Positions 37,066 to 47,624 of a stretch of DNA of 64,000 bases are shown here, piece after piece. The stretch is from Sphingomonas sp. PAMC 26621 (lineage in GTDB: Bacteria > Pseudomonadota > Alphaproteobacteria > Sphingomonadales > Sphingomonadaceae). The DNA lies in assembly GCF_000251145.1 (NCBI RefSeq), contig NZ_AIDW01000003.1, forward strand, positions 62,001 through 126,000, in the 5' to 3' direction. A program made the position numbers and the translations under genes. A model generated the notes under the pieces. The model ran no database searches. It was given only the letters and a program-made list of their open reading frames with translations, and had not been told where the DNA came from. Numbering within the stretch: position 1 is the stretch's first letter; the number at the start of each line of letters is the position of its first letter.

Positions 37066-38631
37066 TCAATGCCGGAAGTGGCGCACCCCGGTGAACACCA
37101 TCGCGAGGCCAGCCGCATCCGCCGCCGCGATCACCTCGTCGTCGCGGATCGAGCCGCCCGGCTGGATCACCGCGGTCGCGCCCGCCTCGACCGCCGCCAG
37201 CAAGCCGTCGGCGAACGGGAAGAACGCATCCGACGCGACCGCCGAGCCGATCGTGCGCGGCTCGCCCCAGCCCGCCTTGTCGGCGGCGTCCTTCGCCTTC
37301 CACGCCGCGATCCGTGCGGATTCGAGCCGGTTCATCTGGCCCGCGCCGATCCCGGCGGTGCTGCCGCCCTTGGCATAGACGATCGCGTTCGACTTGACGT
37401 GCTTAGCGACGGTCCAAGCGAAGCGGCAGTCGGCGAGCTCCTGCTCGGTCGGTGCGCGCTTGGTGACGACCGTCATCTCGGGGTTGGATTCGCCGTCGCG
37501 GCTCTGCACCAGCCAGCCGCCGGTGATCGCCTTGGCGAGCAGACCCACCCGCGCCGGATCGGGGAGTTCGCCGGTCAGCAGCAGGCGCAGGTTCTTCTTC
37601 GCGGCGAAAATCGCGAGCGCCTCTTCATCCGCATCGGGCGCGACCACGACCTCCGTGAAGATCCCGGCGATCGCGCGCGCGGTCGCGCCGTCGAGCGTGC
37701 GGTTGAGCGCGATGATCCCGCCGAACGCCGACACCGTGTCGCACGCGAAGGCGGCGGCGTAAGCGGCTTCGAGCGTCTCGCCGGTCGCGACGCCGCACGG
37801 GTTGGCGTGCTTGACGATGACGCAGGTCGGCGCGGCATTCCGATATTCGCTGATCAGGTCGAGCGCGGCGTCCGCATCGTTGAGGTTATTGTAGCTGAGG
37901 TCCTTGCCCTGCACCTGCCGCGCCTGGCCGATCCCGCGGGGTGCGGTGCCACCCGCGGTGTAGAACGCCGCCGACTGGTGCGGATTCTCGCCATAACGCA
38001 GCGCCTGCCCGCGCTGGAGCGTGATCGCGAGCGTCTCGGGGAAGGCTTCGCCCTGGTCGACCTGGCCGAACCACGTCGCGATCATCCCGTCATACGCCGC
38101 GGTCGCGGCATAGGCCTTGGCAGCGAACTTGCGACGATCCACCAGCGTCGTGCTGCCGCCCGCAACCAGTGCATAATCCGCCGGATCGGTGACGATCGCG
38201 ACGAACGCATGGTTCTTGGCCGCCGAGCGCACCATCGACGGGCCGCCGATGTCGATATTCTCGATGATCTCGTCGCGCTCCGCGCCCTTGGCGACGGTCG
38301 CCTCGAACGGATAGAGGTTGACCACGACCAGATCGATCGCGCCGATCCCGTGCTCCTCCATCGAGGCGACGTGCGCCGCATCGTCGCGCACGGCGAGCAG
38401 ACCGCCGTGGACCACCGGGTGCAGCGTCTTGACGCGGCCGTCCATCATCTCGGGGAAACCGGTCAGGTCCGAAATGTCGCGCACCGCGAGCCCGGCATCG
38501 CGAAGCGCCTTGGCGGTGCCCCCGGTCGAGACGAGCTCGACGCCATGCTCCGTCAGCCCCTTCGCGAGATCGACGATACCCGTCTTGTCGGACACCGACA
38601 GCAACGCGCGGCGGATCGGGATGGTGGTCAT
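37066..38631 (-). CDS. purH: Bifunctional purine biosynthesis protein PurH
   Basis: Carries the last two steps of IMP synthesis: AICAR transformylase and IMP cyclohydrolase. The 521-residue protein has the N-terminal MGS-like cyclohydrolase domain ([31 protein letters not shown]) and the C-terminal transformylase domain with KHANPCGVA and [24 protein letters not shown] (blocks KHANPCGVA and [12 protein letters not shown]). ATG 38631 fits the family start. It is the last gene of the reverse-strand rsmB-rpe-heparinase-purH cluster, 65 nt after the heparinase-type gene. Confidence 0.97.
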   Translation of the reverse strand: MTTIPIRRALLSVSDKTGIVDLAKGLTEHGVELVSTGGTAKALRDAGLAVRDISDLTGFPEMMDGRVKTLHPVVHGGLLAVRDDAAHVASMEEHGIGAIDLVVVNLYPFEATVAKGAERDEIIENIDIGGPSMVRSAAKNHAFVAIVTDPADYALVAGGSTTLVDRRKFAAKAYAATAAYDGMIATWFGQVDQGEAFPETLAITLQRGQALRYGENPHQSAAFYTAGGTAPRGIGQARQVQGKDLSYNNLNDADAALDLISEYRNAAPTCVIVKHANPCGVATGETLEAAYAAAFACDTVSAFGGIIALNRTLDGATARAIAGIFTEVVVAPDADEEALAIFAAKKNLRLLLTGELPDPARVGLLAKAITGGWLVQSRDGESNPEMTVVTKRAPTEQELADCRFAWTVAKHVKSNAIVYAKGGSTAGIGAGQMNRLESARIAAWKAKDAADKAGWGEPRTIGSAVASDAFFPFADGLLAAVEAGATAVIQPGGSIRDDEVIAAADAAGLAMVFTGVRHFRH

Positions 38632-38696
38632 GGGGAGGCTCCAGCGGGAAAGAGGGGCGAAATGTCGCGCACCCCTGCCCGCTCGGGCCGTGAAAT

Positions 38697-40448
38697 TCAA
38701 TGCGCGCGCTTGAGCACCCAGCCGACATTCGCGCCGCCCGCCGGCGCCTCGCCCGTCACGACGAGCTGCATCGTCGCATGTGGACGCCCCTCGGCGTCGA
38801 TCCACAGGCTGTCCTCGAACGCGAGCGCCCCGCCACGGCAGCGGAATTGCCACAGCCCCCCGCCGGGCAACCGCAACAGCGCGGCCATGCCATCAGCTGT
38901 CGGCGAGAGCTGTATACCAAGCCCGAGGTGGAAGCGGATCGCGAACGTCGACGGCTGGACCTTGCGGCGCTTTGGTGCAGGCAGCAGCACGTCCTCTCCG
39001 CGCAGTTCCTTGCCATCGTTGGTCATCACCAGTTGCCGGCGGTGGATCAGCCCGAAGCGGCGGGCATAGCCATCGTGGCTTGCCTCGATCCGGCTCGATG
39101 CTTCGCTCTCTTGCCGCACCAGCTCGACCTCGGCGACGCCGCGCCCAAGCGTGCCATCGGCATGGATCGCGGTCGAATTGCTGTCCCCGACGACCAGCGT
39201 CGAATGCGCGGCGGTGGTCCGCAGGCCTTCCGCCAGATCGGCGGGAAGCTGCGCGATTCCGGCGCGCGCGCCACCACAATTGACGATGATCCGGTTGCGC
39301 CCGTCGGACAGCTCGAACGCGAGCGTCGACGCGCAGCCGCCTTCGACCAGCCGCGCGACCGGCGGCGGCGCGCCGTCGAGGATCAGCACCGCCGACCCCG
39401 CCGCCAGCCGCTGATACCCCCAGTCGCGCGCCTGGCGCAGCGGCCGCGTGCGCACCCCGCTCGCCTCGATCACCTGCGAGAGCGCGGCGACGCCATAAGG
39501 CGCGCAGCCCTGCCAGCTGCTGAGGTCACGATCGGTATGGCAGATCCCAAGCAACGCGGGCATCAGCTTGCCGAGCGTCTCGGCGAGGAACGCGGGCGGT
39601 TCCAGCCGGCGCGCGTCGTAGACGTCGCGCAGGCAGGTCAGCAGCATGATGAAGTCGACCTGCGCGCCCGGCGAGCGCGCGACGTTGCCGCCATCCTCGT
39701 AGATCGACGCCTCGAGCCCACGCAGCAGCGCCGCCTCGACCGCGGACTGGCGCGGGTCACCGCCGGGAATCAGCAAGGTCGCCGCGACCACCCCGCACAG
39801 CGCGGCGACGCGCGGCGCGCCCTGGGGTGCCTTTTCCGCATTCCGGTCGATATGCCGCGCACCGCGCGCGAGCGTGTTGAGGACACGGCTGCGATAGACC
39901 AGGTCCGCCGACGACAGGATCAGCGGCGCATGCGCGGTCCACGCGAGGATGCGCCGGCCCCACAGATCCGCGCGCCATGCGGGTTCGCTGACGGTGTCGG
40001 CATGCTGCGCGAGCCACAGCCGCATCAGATGTTCGGCGATCGGCGTCGCCTGCGCACGCGTCGCGACGGTCGACAGGTCGCGCAACCACGCGAAGCTGTG
40101 GAAATAGTCCGCAAACCCCTTCGAGAAGACGGGTTTGGCGAGATCGAGCGTCTCGATGTCGTGCGCTTCGCCGCGAAACGTCAGCATCCCCTCGAGCAGC
40201 GCATGCCCCCGCTTGACGTCGCCGAGGAACGGATCATCGGGCACCGCGATCAGCTTGAGCGGATGCCGCCCCTTGAGCCGCAGCCCGTGGATCGGGGTGC
40301 GCCACGTCAAACGGTGGAAATGCTCCGAGAGGCGTTCGGCGAGCGACAGGCCCTTGTCCCCACCGAGCCGGATCAGCCGCTTGCCCTCGTCGATCCCGTC
40401 CTTCGGCCCTGACGGCACGTCGAGCTCGGGGGTCGAGCGATCGCGCAT
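38697..40448 (-). CDS. Heparinase II/III family protein
   Basis: A 583-residue protein of the heparinase II/III family, with an alpha/alpha-toroid N-terminal half and a beta-sandwich C-terminal half. The catalytic-region blocks [48 protein letters not shown] and [16 protein letters not shown] are seen. No signal peptide is evident, so it may act in the cytoplasm or need an unusual route. The ATG follows immediately after the rpe stop (TAAATG). Substrate, perhaps a uronic-acid-containing polymer, is not known. Its constant place between rpe and purH is a sphingomonad pattern as far as I recall. Confidence 0.85.
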   Translation of the reverse strand: MRDRSTPELDVPSGPKDGIDEGKRLIRLGGDKGLSLAERLSEHFHRLTWRTPIHGLRLKGRHPLKLIAVPDDPFLGDVKRGHALLEGMLTFRGEAHDIETLDLAKPVFSKGFADYFHSFAWLRDLSTVATRAQATPIAEHLMRLWLAQHADTVSEPAWRADLWGRRILAWTAHAPLILSSADLVYRSRVLNTLARGARHIDRNAEKAPQGAPRVAALCGVVAATLLIPGGDPRQSAVEAALLRGLEASIYEDGGNVARSPGAQVDFIMLLTCLRDVYDARRLEPPAFLAETLGKLMPALLGICHTDRDLSSWQGCAPYGVAALSQVIEASGVRTRPLRQARDWGYQRLAAGSAVLILDGAPPPVARLVEGGCASTLAFELSDGRNRIIVNCGGARAGIAQLPADLAEGLRTTAAHSTLVVGDSNSTAIHADGTLGRGVAEVELVRQESEASSRIEASHDGYARRFGLIHRRQLVMTNDGKELRGEDVLLPAPKRRKVQPSTFAIRFHLGLGIQLSPTADGMAALLRLPGGGLWQFRCRGGALAFEDSLWIDAEGRPHATMQLVVTGEAPAGGANVGWVLKRAH

Positions 40449-41111
40449 TTAGCGGCGGAGGCCGGCGATGTTGGCGGCATAGGCATCGGGCCCGCCGCGG
40501 AAGGTCGCGGTGCCGGCGACCAGCGCATCCGCGCCCGCCGCAATCGCGCGCGGCGCGGTGCCATGGTCGATCCCGCCATCGACCTCGAGATCGATATCAT
40601 AGCCGCCGTGGTCGATCATCTTGCGGATGCTCTCGATCTTGCGGAGCGAGCTTTCGATGAACGCCTGCCCGCCGAAGCCGGGATTGACGCTCATCACCAG
40701 CACCAGGTCGACCATATCGAGGAGATAATCGAGCGCCTTCGCCGGGGTCTGCGGCGTTAGCACGACGCCCGCGCGCTTGCCGAGGCTTCGGATGTGCTGA
40801 AGGCTGCGATGCGTGTGCGGCCCCGCCTCGACATGGATGCTGATCGTGTCGGCGCCAGCTTCCGCGAACGCATCGAGATACGAGTCGACCGGCGCGATCA
40901 TCAGGTGGACGTCGAGCGGCTTGGCGGTGTGCGGGCGGATCGCCTTCACCACGCCCGGCCCGATCGAGATGTTGGGGACGAAATGGCCGTCCATTACGTC
41001 GACATGGATCCAGTCCGCGCCGGCGGCGTCGATCGCGCGGACCTCCTCGCCAAGCTTGGCGAAATCGGCCGAGAGGATGGAAGGGGCGATGCGGACGGGG
41101 CGCTGGGACAT
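40449..41111 (-). CDS. rpe: Ribulose-phosphate 3-epimerase
   Basis: Interconverts ribulose 5-phosphate and xylulose 5-phosphate in the pentose phosphate pathway. The 220-residue TIM barrel keeps [28 protein letters not shown] with metal ligands, [15 protein letters not shown] and the phosphate-binding EVDGGI and AGTATF-type end. ATG 41111 is the family start. The stop touches the heparinase-type gene start directly, implying translational coupling. Confidence 0.96.
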   Translation of the reverse strand: MSQRPVRIAPSILSADFAKLGEEVRAIDAAGADWIHVDVMDGHFVPNISIGPGVVKAIRPHTAKPLDVHLMIAPVDSYLDAFAEAGADTISIHVEAGPHTHRSLQHIRSLGKRAGVVLTPQTPAKALDYLLDMVDLVLVMSVNPGFGGQAFIESSLRKIESIRKMIDHGGYDIDLEVDGGIDHGTAPRAIAAGADALVAGTATFRGGPDAYAANIAGLRR

Positions 41112-41176
41112 GATGCGCCAAGCCTGTAGCACGCCGGGGATACGGGACAAGCGCTCAACGCTCCCCGGCAAGATGC

Positions 41177-42451
41177 TCAGCCCTGCCGTTGCCAGCGCGC
41201 GATGAAGAAGCCGTCGTTGCCGCCGGGCTTGACCATCCCGGGCAAGGTCCGCACGCACCCCTTGGCGTCTGGCACGATCCCCGCGGGGAGTTCGTCCACC
41301 CCGACCGGCACCAGCGCAAAGTCGGGCCGCGCCGCGGCGAAGCGTTCGCGCTGCTTCTCGCCCTCGGCGGGTTCGAGCGAGCAGGTCGCGAAGACGAGCG
41401 TCCCGCCCGGCTTGACCCATTCCGCCGCACGCGTCAGCAAACTGGTCTGCAACGCCGCGAGATCGGTGATCTGCGACGGCCGTACGCGGTGGAGCACGTC
41501 GGGGTGCCGGCGGAAGATCCCGGTCGCGCTGCACGGCGCATCGAGCAGCACCGCATCGACCGGCGCGGGTGGTGCCCATTCAAGCACGTCCGCCTCGACG
41601 ATCTCCGCCGACAGGCCGGTCCGCGCGAGGTTGTCGCGAAGTCGCGCCAGACGACTTTCGGACGCATCGACCGACGTCACCTGCCAGCCCGCGCTCGCGA
41701 GCTGCATCGTCTTGCCGCCCGGCGCGGCGCACAGGTCGAGCGCGGTGCCGGTCCCCTTGCCCAGCAGGCGCGCGGGCAGCGACGCGGCGATATCCTGCAC
41801 CCACCAACGACCTTCCTCGAACCCGGGAAGCTCGGGGACATGCGCCGAATCGATCCGGACATGCCCGGGCAGCAGCGAGACGCCGCCCAGTTCCTCGACG
41901 AACCGCGCGGTCTCGTCCCAGTCGGCGAGCGTCAGGTCGAGCGGCGGGGGGGCTGCCATCGCTTCCTCGGCAGCGTGGATGCCGTCGTCGCCCCACGCAG
42001 CATGCCAGCGTAGCGCGACCGCATCGGGCAGCGTCGGCAATTCGGGGAGCTGGTCGCCATTCCGCGAGAGCGTCCCGAACACGCCGTGGACGAGCTTGCG
42101 CGGGCCGCCGTCGACCAGCGGCAGCACGGTCGCGATCGCGGCATGCGACGGCGTGCCAAGCGACAGCGCCTGCACCAGCGCGATGCGGAGCGCAAAGCGC
42201 GCCTTCGAATCATCGGGCAGCCGCGTCTTGGTCGCCGAGTCGATCAGCGCATCCAGATCGGGCAGCCGCCGCAGCACTTCCGCCGCGATCGCATGCGCGA
42301 GCGCGCGGTCATCGGCGCGGTCGATCCCCGCGGTGGCGCGACCGATCGCGGCTTCGAGCGGCAGACCCTGGCGCAGCACCGCGTCGAGCATCCGGAGCGC
42401 AGCGCGGCGCGCAGGCACGCCGGGGGCCTCTACGGGCTCTGGACGGGGCAT
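41177..42451 (-). CDS. rsmB: 16S rRNA (cytosine-967-C5) methyltransferase RsmB-type
   Basis: A 424-residue protein with an N-terminal NusB-like RNA-binding domain (about residues 10-135: [28 protein letters not shown]) and a C-terminal SAM methyltransferase domain. Signatures are [15 protein letters not shown] for cofactor binding, [10 protein letters not shown] with one catalytic Cys and [14 protein letters not shown] with the other. ATG 42451 gives a normal start; the open frame extends to 42508 without support. It heads the rpe-heparinase-purH cluster and diverges from the DUF1674 gene. Confidence 0.93.
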   Translation of the reverse strand: MPRPEPVEAPGVPARRAALRMLDAVLRQGLPLEAAIGRATAGIDRADDRALAHAIAAEVLRRLPDLDALIDSATKTRLPDDSKARFALRIALVQALSLGTPSHAAIATVLPLVDGGPRKLVHGVFGTLSRNGDQLPELPTLPDAVALRWHAAWGDDGIHAAEEAMAAPPPLDLTLADWDETARFVEELGGVSLLPGHVRIDSAHVPELPGFEEGRWWVQDIAASLPARLLGKGTGTALDLCAAPGGKTMQLASAGWQVTSVDASESRLARLRDNLARTGLSAEIVEADVLEWAPPAPVDAVLLDAPCSATGIFRRHPDVLHRVRPSQITDLAALQTSLLTRAAEWVKPGGTLVFATCSLEPAEGEKQRERFAAARPDFALVPVGVDELPAGIVPDAKGCVRTLPGMVKPGGNDGFFIARWQRQG

Positions 42452-42553
42452 GTAACGGCGAGGGGGTGGCAAGGTCACGGGCTTGAACTCTACGCAAAGG
42501 ACCGCCAATTGGCGGGGGACGCCTTATCTCATGCGTCTGCAAGGAAGTCCCTC

Positions 42554-42721
42554 ATGGCCGCTCGTCCGCCGCATGTGAAGCCACCTGCCTATCTCAGCAA
42601 GAATACGCCGGTCCCAGCGCCCGACCCCAAGCCCGCTGACCGCGACGCGCGCGACCATCTCGGGCTCGATCCGACGCGTTATGGCGACTGGGAGCTGAAG
42701 GGCATCGCGATCGATTTTTGA
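42554..42721 (+). CDS. DUF1674 protein (SDHAF4-like succinate dehydrogenase assembly factor)
   Basis: A 55-residue protein ending in the DUF1674 signature DPTRYGDWELKGIAIDF. The eukaryotic homologue SDHAF4 binds the flavinated SdhA subunit and protects it before complex II assembly; the same job is likely in alphaproteobacteria. The N-terminal half is Pro- and Lys-rich and probably disordered. ATG 42554 follows AAGGA at good spacing, although the frame is open further upstream across the divergent rsmB gene. Confidence 0.9.
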   Translation: MAARPPHVKPPAYLSKNTPVPAPDPKPADRDARDHLGLDPTRYGDWELKGIAIDF

Positions 42722-42766
42722 GGGGCGGACGTCACGCCGGCGCGCGAGCCCTGTACGAAACGCCCC

Positions 42767-42793
42767 GTCACCCCGGGCTCGTCCCGGGGTGAC
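42767..42793. terminator. Perfect hairpin between DUF1674 gene and gpsA
   Basis: GTCACCCCGGG pairs with its complement CCCGGGGTGAC around a 5-nt loop. It stands where the DUF1674 and gpsA genes converge and uses the CACCCCGGGCTCGTCCCGGGGTGACG core seen in half of family C. No T-run, so its role as terminator is inferred. Confidence 0.6.
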
Positions 42794-42838
42794 GTAGCAA
42801 GGGTGCTCCCGGCGACGTTCGCCGGAGCGTTGGCCTAC

Positions 42839-43816
42839 CTAGCGCGCCTCGCGCCGCAATGGCCGCGCGAGCAGTGCCTCGATCACCGCGCCCACTTCCG
42901 CGCCTTCCAGCAAAGCACAGACCGCTGCGACCACCGGCATCTCGACCCCAATCGCCGCCGCCGCCGCGCGCAGCACCGGCGCGGTCGCCGCGCCTTCCGC
43001 CACCGTCACGCGATCGGCGAGCAAATCCTGCGCGCGCCGCCCCTGCCCAAGCCCGACCCCGAGCGAAAAATTGCGCGATGCGGTCGACGAACAGGTCAGC
43101 ACCAGATCACCCAGCCCCGACAGGCCGCTCAACGTCTCCGCCTGCGCGCCGCGCGCCAGCCCGAACCGGACCATCTCTGCAAAGCCGCGCGCGATCAGCG
43201 CGGCGCGCGCATTCTGCCCGAGCCCTGCGCCTTCGACCACGCCACACGCGATCGCGAGCACGTTCTTGACCGCGCCACCGATCTCCGCACCCGTCACGTC
43301 GGTGGTCGCATAGGGCCGCAGCGCCGGTCCCGCGAGCCGGTCCGCCAGCGCCGCCCCGAGCGCCTCGTCGGCGCATGCCAGCGTGACCGCAGTCGGTTGC
43401 CCGGCGGCAACTTCATGCGCGAAAGTCGGTCCCGAAAGCACCGCGATCGGCGCGGCGGGATGGACCTGCTGCGCGACCTCGCCGACCAGCATTTGCGTTC
43501 CCGCCTCGATCCCCTTGGCGCACAGCACCAGCGGGGTCGCCCCCACCGCCGTCTCGGCGAGCACCGCGCGGACATGCTGCGCGGGCACGACGACGAGCAG
43601 CGCATCGCAGACCGACAAGGCGCCGAGCGACCCGGTCGCGACGATCGTCTCGGGGAGCGTGATCCCGGGCAGGAAGCGCGCATTCTGGTGAGTTGCGTTC
43701 ACCCCCGCGACGACATCCGCCTCGCGCGCCCACAGCAGGACCTCTTCGCCGCCGCGCGCCGCGACCTGCGCGAGCGCGGTGCCCCAGGCGCCGCCGCCGA
43801 TGACCCCGATCTTCAT
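42839..43816 (-). CDS. gpsA: Glycerol-3-phosphate dehydrogenase [NAD(P)+]
   Basis: Makes sn-glycerol 3-phosphate for phospholipids from dihydroxyacetone phosphate. The 325-residue protein has the Rossmann start [18 protein letters not shown], the middle block [17 protein letters not shown], the catalytic Lys in [14 protein letters not shown] and [16 protein letters not shown] 43816 overlaps the tsaD stop (ATGA), so the two are coupled. The same frame is open upstream to 46333 but only this part is a gene. Confidence 0.96.
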   Translation of the reverse strand: MKIGVIGGGAWGTALAQVAARGGEEVLLWAREADVVAGVNATHQNARFLPGITLPETIVATGSLGALSVCDALLVVVPAQHVRAVLAETAVGATPLVLCAKGIEAGTQMLVGEVAQQVHPAAPIAVLSGPTFAHEVAAGQPTAVTLACADEALGAALADRLAGPALRPYATTDVTGAEIGGAVKNVLAIACGVVEGAGLGQNARAALIARGFAEMVRFGLARGAQAETLSGLSGLGDLVLTCSSTASRNFSLGVGLGQGRRAQDLLADRVTVAEGAATAPVLRAAAAAIGVEMPVVAAVCALLEGAEVGAVIEALLARPLRREAR

Positions 43817-44844
43817 GCCTTCACTCCCGCGCCACGCACCGCTTCCGCGCCCGGATCGAGCGGCCAGCGCGGCCGCGCGGCGACATCGAGCGGGTCGGTC
43901 AGCCCGGCGGCAAAGCGTTCCGCCCCGGCCCAGCCGATCATCGCGGCGTTGTCGGTACACAGCCACAAGGGGGGTGCCACGAAGCGCAACCCGTTCGCCC
44001 CCGCCAGATCGGACAGCGCGGTCCGCACCGCACCATTCGCGGCGACCCCGCCCGCGACGACCAGCGCGGTCGCATGATGCGCCTGCCCCAGCGCGCGCAC
44101 CGTCCGGTCGAGCAGGCAATCGACCACCGCCTGCTGGAACGACGCGGCGATATCCTCGACCGACCAGATTGCGGCCGCCTGCGCGCGCACGACCGCGCTT
44201 TTCAGCCCGGCGAACGAGAAGTGCGGCTCGGGCGACCCCTTCAGCGGCCGCGGCAGCGGGACGATCGGACGACCGGCGCGCGCGGCGACCTCGACCGCCG
44301 GGCCACCCGGGAAGCCGAGCCCCAAAACTTTGGCGGTCTTGTCGAACGCCTCGCCCGCGGCATCGTCGATCGTCGTCGCGAGCCGCCGATAGCGGTTCAC
44401 GCCCTCGACCAGCAGCAACTGGCAATGCCCGCCGGACACCAGCAGCAGCAGATACGGAAAATCGAGATCCGGATCGGACAGGCGCGGGCTGAGCGCATGG
44501 CCTTCGAGATGATTGACCGCGATCAACGGCTTGCCTGCGGCATGCGCGAGCGCCTTGCCCGTTACCAGCCCGACCATCACGCCGCCGATCAGCCCCGGCC
44601 CCGCAGTCGCGGCGATCGCGTCGACCTCGGCGAGCGTGACGCCCGCGTCCGCCAGCGCCGCCTCGATCAGCGGGGCGAGCACCTCGACATGCGCGCGCGC
44701 CGCAATTTCGGGAACGACGCCGCCATACGGGCGATGCGCCGCCTCCTGCCCCGCGAGCCGATGCGCCAGGACCTGACGATCCGACGTGACGAGCGCGGCG
44801 GCGGTTTCGTCGCAGCTGGATTCGAGACCGAGAATGAGTGCCAT
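43813..44844 (-). CDS. tsaD: tRNA threonylcarbamoyladenosine transferase TsaD
   Basis: Catalytic subunit that places the threonylcarbamoyl group on A37 of ANN-decoding tRNAs. The 343-residue ASKHA-fold protein shows [15 protein letters not shown], the metal-binding [28 protein letters not shown] and the end region [13 protein letters not shown]. It overlaps gpsA by 4 nt at its 3' end and diverges from hemC with a 77-nt gap. The tsaD-gpsA pairing with hemC on the other side is common in alphaproteobacteria. Confidence 0.97.
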   Translation of the reverse strand: MALILGLESSCDETAAALVTSDRQVLAHRLAGQEAAHRPYGGVVPEIAARAHVEVLAPLIEAALADAGVTLAEVDAIAATAGPGLIGGVMVGLVTGKALAHAAGKPLIAVNHLEGHALSPRLSDPDLDFPYLLLLVSGGHCQLLLVEGVNRYRRLATTIDDAAGEAFDKTAKVLGLGFPGGPAVEVAARAGRPIVPLPRPLKGSPEPHFSFAGLKSAVVRAQAAAIWSVEDIAASFQQAVVDCLLDRTVRALGQAHHATALVVAGGVAANGAVRTALSDLAGANGLRFVAPPLWLCTDNAAMIGWAGAERFAAGLTDPLDVAARPRWPLDPGAEAVRGAGVKA

Positions 44845-44921
44845 GCGCCATCCCTACCGCGCCGCCCGCCACTTGTCGAAGGCGAGCCGGTTCGTCATGA
44901 CTGGCGACGAAGGGAGCATGC

Positions 44922-45851
44922 GTGACACAATCGCTCAAGTTGGCGCTCAAGCTGGGAACCCGCGGCTCGCCGCTCGCGCTCGTCCAGGCCAATATGGTGC
45001 GCGAGGCGTTGTGCGCCGCGCACGGCTGGGACCGCGACAGGGTCGAGATCGTCCCGATCCGCACCACCGGCGACCGGCGACAGGACGTCGCGCTCGCCGA
45101 GATCGGCGGCAAGGCGCTGTGGACCAAGGAACTCGACCGCGCGCTGCTGGCGGGCGAGATCGATTTCGCGGTCCATTCGATGAAGGATGTCGAGACCGTC
45201 CGGCCCGAGGCGATCAGCATCGCGGCGATGCTGCCGCGCGCCGACGTGCGCGACCGGATCATCGGCGCGGACAGCGTCGTCGCGTTGCGCGAGGGCGCTA
45301 TCGTCGGCACGAGTTCGCCGCGCCGGGTCGCGCAGGTCAAGCGGTTGCGCCCCGATCTCGTCACGATCCTGCTGCGCGGCAACGTCGATACGCGGCTCGC
45401 CAAGGTGACCGCGGGCGAGGTCGATGCGACGCTGCTCGCCGCCGCCGGGCTCGAACGGCTCGGGCGAGTCGAGGTCGGCACCTGCATTCCGACCGAGGTG
45501 ATGCTCCCCGCCCCCGCGCAGGGCGCTGTCGGAATCGAGGCGCGCAGCGCCGACGATCGGGTCCGTGGATGGCTGTCCGCGATCGACCACCCGCCGACGC
45601 ATCGCTGCGTGCTGATCGAGCGCGCGTTGCTCGCGGTGTTGCAGGCGGATTGCCACTCGCCGGTCGCAGCGCTTGCGACGCTCGACGGCGAGACGGTAAC
45701 GCTGCGCGGCGAACTGTTCGCCGAGGATGGCAGCGCGCATGTCGCGGGCAGCCTGACCGGCACGCTCGATGATCCGACGCTCGCCACGCGACTGGCGCAG
45801 GACCTGCTCGACCGCGCGCCGCCGCCGGTCCGCGCGCTGTTTGCGGGATGA
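44922..45851 (+). CDS. hemC: Hydroxymethylbilane synthase (porphobilinogen deaminase)
   Basis: Joins four porphobilinogens into hydroxymethylbilane in heme biosynthesis. The 309-residue protein keeps GTRGSPLALVQANMV, the substrate-binding Arg block GTSSPRRVAQVKRLRPDL, LLRGNVDTRLAK and the Cys that carries the dipyrromethane cofactor (LQADCHSPVAAL). The start is GTG 44922 preceded by AAGGGAG. Its end overlaps hemD by 4 nt. Confidence 0.96.
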   Translation: MTQSLKLALKLGTRGSPLALVQANMVREALCAAHGWDRDRVEIVPIRTTGDRRQDVALAEIGGKALWTKELDRALLAGEIDFAVHSMKDVETVRPEAISIAAMLPRADVRDRIIGADSVVALREGAIVGTSSPRRVAQVKRLRPDLVTILLRGNVDTRLAKVTAGEVDATLLAAAGLERLGRVEVGTCIPTEVMLPAPAQGAVGIEARSADDRVRGWLSAIDHPPTHRCVLIERALLAVLQADCHSPVAALATLDGETVTLRGELFAEDGSAHVAGSLTGTLDDPTLATRLAQDLLDRAPPPVRALFAG

Positions 45852-46528
45852 CGCTGCGGCTGGTCGTGCTCCGGCCCGAACCCGGCAACGCCGCGACCTG
45901 CGCGCGCGCAGAAGCAGCCGGGTTCGAAGCGATGGCGCTCCCCCTGTTCGCGGTCGAGCCGCTCGACTGGACCGTACCCGACCCCGCCCGGCACGACGCG
46001 CTGATCCTGACCAGCGCAAACAGCCTGCGCTTCGGCGGCGATGGGCTCGCGGCATTGCGAAGCCTGCCAGTGATCGCGGTCGGCGCGCATACCGCGGCGG
46101 CCGCGCGCGACTACGGGTTTGACGTCATGGCGACGGGGAGCGGCAATGCCGCCGACATCCTTGCGCTCGCGGCACATCACGGCATCGCGCGCGCGCTGCA
46201 CCTGACCGGGCATGATCGAACGCTCGAGGCGGGCGGCGTGATCGCGACGTTGATCCCGGTCTATCGCAGCGCCGCCGTGCCGGTCGAACCGTTCGCGCTG
46301 GCGGTGCTCGACCACGGCGTCGCGCTGCTCCACTCGGCGCGCGCGGCGAAACGGATCGCGGCGCTGGTCGACGCCGCCGAGACTCGTGCGACGATCGCGC
46401 TGGCCGCGTTCAGCCCGGCGATCGCGGCGGCGGCAGGCGTCGGCTGGCGTGCGATCGTCACCGCTGCGACCCCCGATGACGCGGCACTGTTCGCAGCCCT
46501 CGCACCGCTTGCGCCGACGAAGCGTTGA
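45848..46528 (+). CDS. hemD: Uroporphyrinogen-III synthase
   Basis: Closes hydroxymethylbilane into uroporphyrinogen III. The 226-residue protein is divergent, as usual for HemD, but starts with VVLRPEPGNAATCARAEAAGFEAMALPLFAVEPLDW (blocks LRPEPGNAAT and PLFAVEPLDW) and keeps ILTSANSLRF and AVGAHTAAAARDYGF. Position directly after hemC (ATGA overlap) and before the mitofilin-like gene supports the call. Residues in this enzyme are weakly conserved, so activity rests on context. Confidence 0.9.
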   Translation: MTLRLVVLRPEPGNAATCARAEAAGFEAMALPLFAVEPLDWTVPDPARHDALILTSANSLRFGGDGLAALRSLPVIAVGAHTAAAARDYGFDVMATGSGNAADILALAAHHGIARALHLTGHDRTLEAGGVIATLIPVYRSAAVPVEPFALAVLDHGVALLHSARAAKRIAALVDAAETRATIALAAFSPAIAAAAGVGWRAIVTAATPDDAALFAALAPLAPTKR

Positions 46529-46561
46529 CCGTTTGCGTCAGGACGATGATAAGGCAAGCCT

Positions 46562-47590
46562 ATGGACGAAACCGCGCCAACCGTCCCCGAGACCGATTTC
46601 GCTGCACGCTCGCGTGTCGAGACCGCCACCGCTCCGACAGTGCCCCCCTTCACACCACCCCCGTACACGCCGTCGGTCCCAGCGGGCCGGCGCGGCATGG
46701 GATGGCGCATGGGGGTCGCGCTCGGGCTGATCGCATTCCTGATCGGGGTCGGCGCGACCGCTTTCTTCGTAACGCGCTTCGGCAAGGACGGTGACGGCAA
46801 GCAGGTCGCGACGATGACGCTGCCCGTCTCGAACGGCCAACCCCCGGTCGTCATCCTGCCGGGCAAGCCGGGTGCGCCGGTCCCCGCGATCGATCTCGCC
46901 GCCTTGACCGGTCGCGAGGAGCAGCTCGCCGCAAAGCTTGCCGAACTGGAAGCGCGCGAGACGGGAATCGACCAGGATGCGCAGCAGTCTGCGGCTTATG
47001 CGACCCGCAGCGAGGGGCTGATGGTCGCGTTCGCCGCACGACGCGCGCTCGATCGCGGGCTCAACCTCGGTTTCCTCGAACAGCAATTGCGCAAGCGCTT
47101 CGGCACGTCCCAGGCGGCAGCGGTGGCGTCGATCACCCAGGCGGCGCGCAACCCGGTGACGCTCGAGGACCTGCGCGCCGGGCTCGACGGGGTCACCCCC
47201 GAATTGATGACCGGCGTCGGCAGCAGCGGCTGGCTCCAGAGCCTTGGGCGCGAAATCCGCAACCTGGTCGTGCTGCGTCGCGCGGGCACGCCCTCGCCGC
47301 TCCCGATCGACCGGATCGCACGCGCCCGGCGGCTGCTCGAAGCGGGACAGGTAGAGGCGGCGCTCGCCGAGGTGTCCCGCATGCCAGGGGCGAGCCAGGC
47401 GACCCGCTGGACCGAAGCGGCGCGCCGCTACATCGGTGCGCGCCATGCGCTCGACACGATCGAAAGCGCCGCGATCAATGCCCCGGGCGTCGAGCCGAAG
47501 GCGAGCGTGCAGGCGCCACCGGCAGCGCCAGTGGCGCCAGCTCCGGCGCAACCCGATGCCGCGGAAGCGGGGACGTCCCCCGCAGTCTAG
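46562..47590 (+). CDS. Mitofilin-like / COG4223 inner-membrane protein
   Basis: A 342-residue protein with a Pro/Thr-rich cytoplasmic N-terminus (about residues 1-45), one transmembrane helix (MGVALGLIAFLIGVGATAFFV) and a periplasmic region with coiled-coil tendency (LAAKLAELEAR) followed by a helical domain (FLEQQLRKRFG to SLGREIRNLVVLRRAG). The C-terminal tail is Pro/Ala-rich. The hemD-proximal position and layout match the alphaproteobacterial COG4223 proteins related to mitochondrial Mic60/mitofilin, which shape intracytoplasmic or crista membranes. A membrane-organising role is inferred. Confidence 0.85.
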   Translation: MDETAPTVPETDFAARSRVETATAPTVPPFTPPPYTPSVPAGRRGMGWRMGVALGLIAFLIGVGATAFFVTRFGKDGDGKQVATMTLPVSNGQPPVVILPGKPGAPVPAIDLAALTGREEQLAAKLAELEARETGIDQDAQQSAAYATRSEGLMVAFAARRALDRGLNLGFLEQQLRKRFGTSQAAAVASITQAARNPVTLEDLRAGLDGVTPELMTGVGSSGWLQSLGREIRNLVVLRRAGTPSPLPIDRIARARRLLEAGQVEAALAEVSRMPGASQATRWTEAARRYIGARHALDTIESAAINAPGVEPKASVQAPPAAPVAPAPAQPDAAEAGTSPAV

Positions 47591-47624
47591 CGAACGTCGC
47601 GAGTCAACCGCCCCCTACCGCCCC

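Noticed and set aside
42839..46333. Minus-strand open frame of 1164 codons over gpsA, tsaD and hemC
   Set aside because: Only the gpsA part (42839-43816) matches a protein family; the rest is antisense to hemC and hemD or out of frame with tsaD and exists because high GC content removes stop codons.
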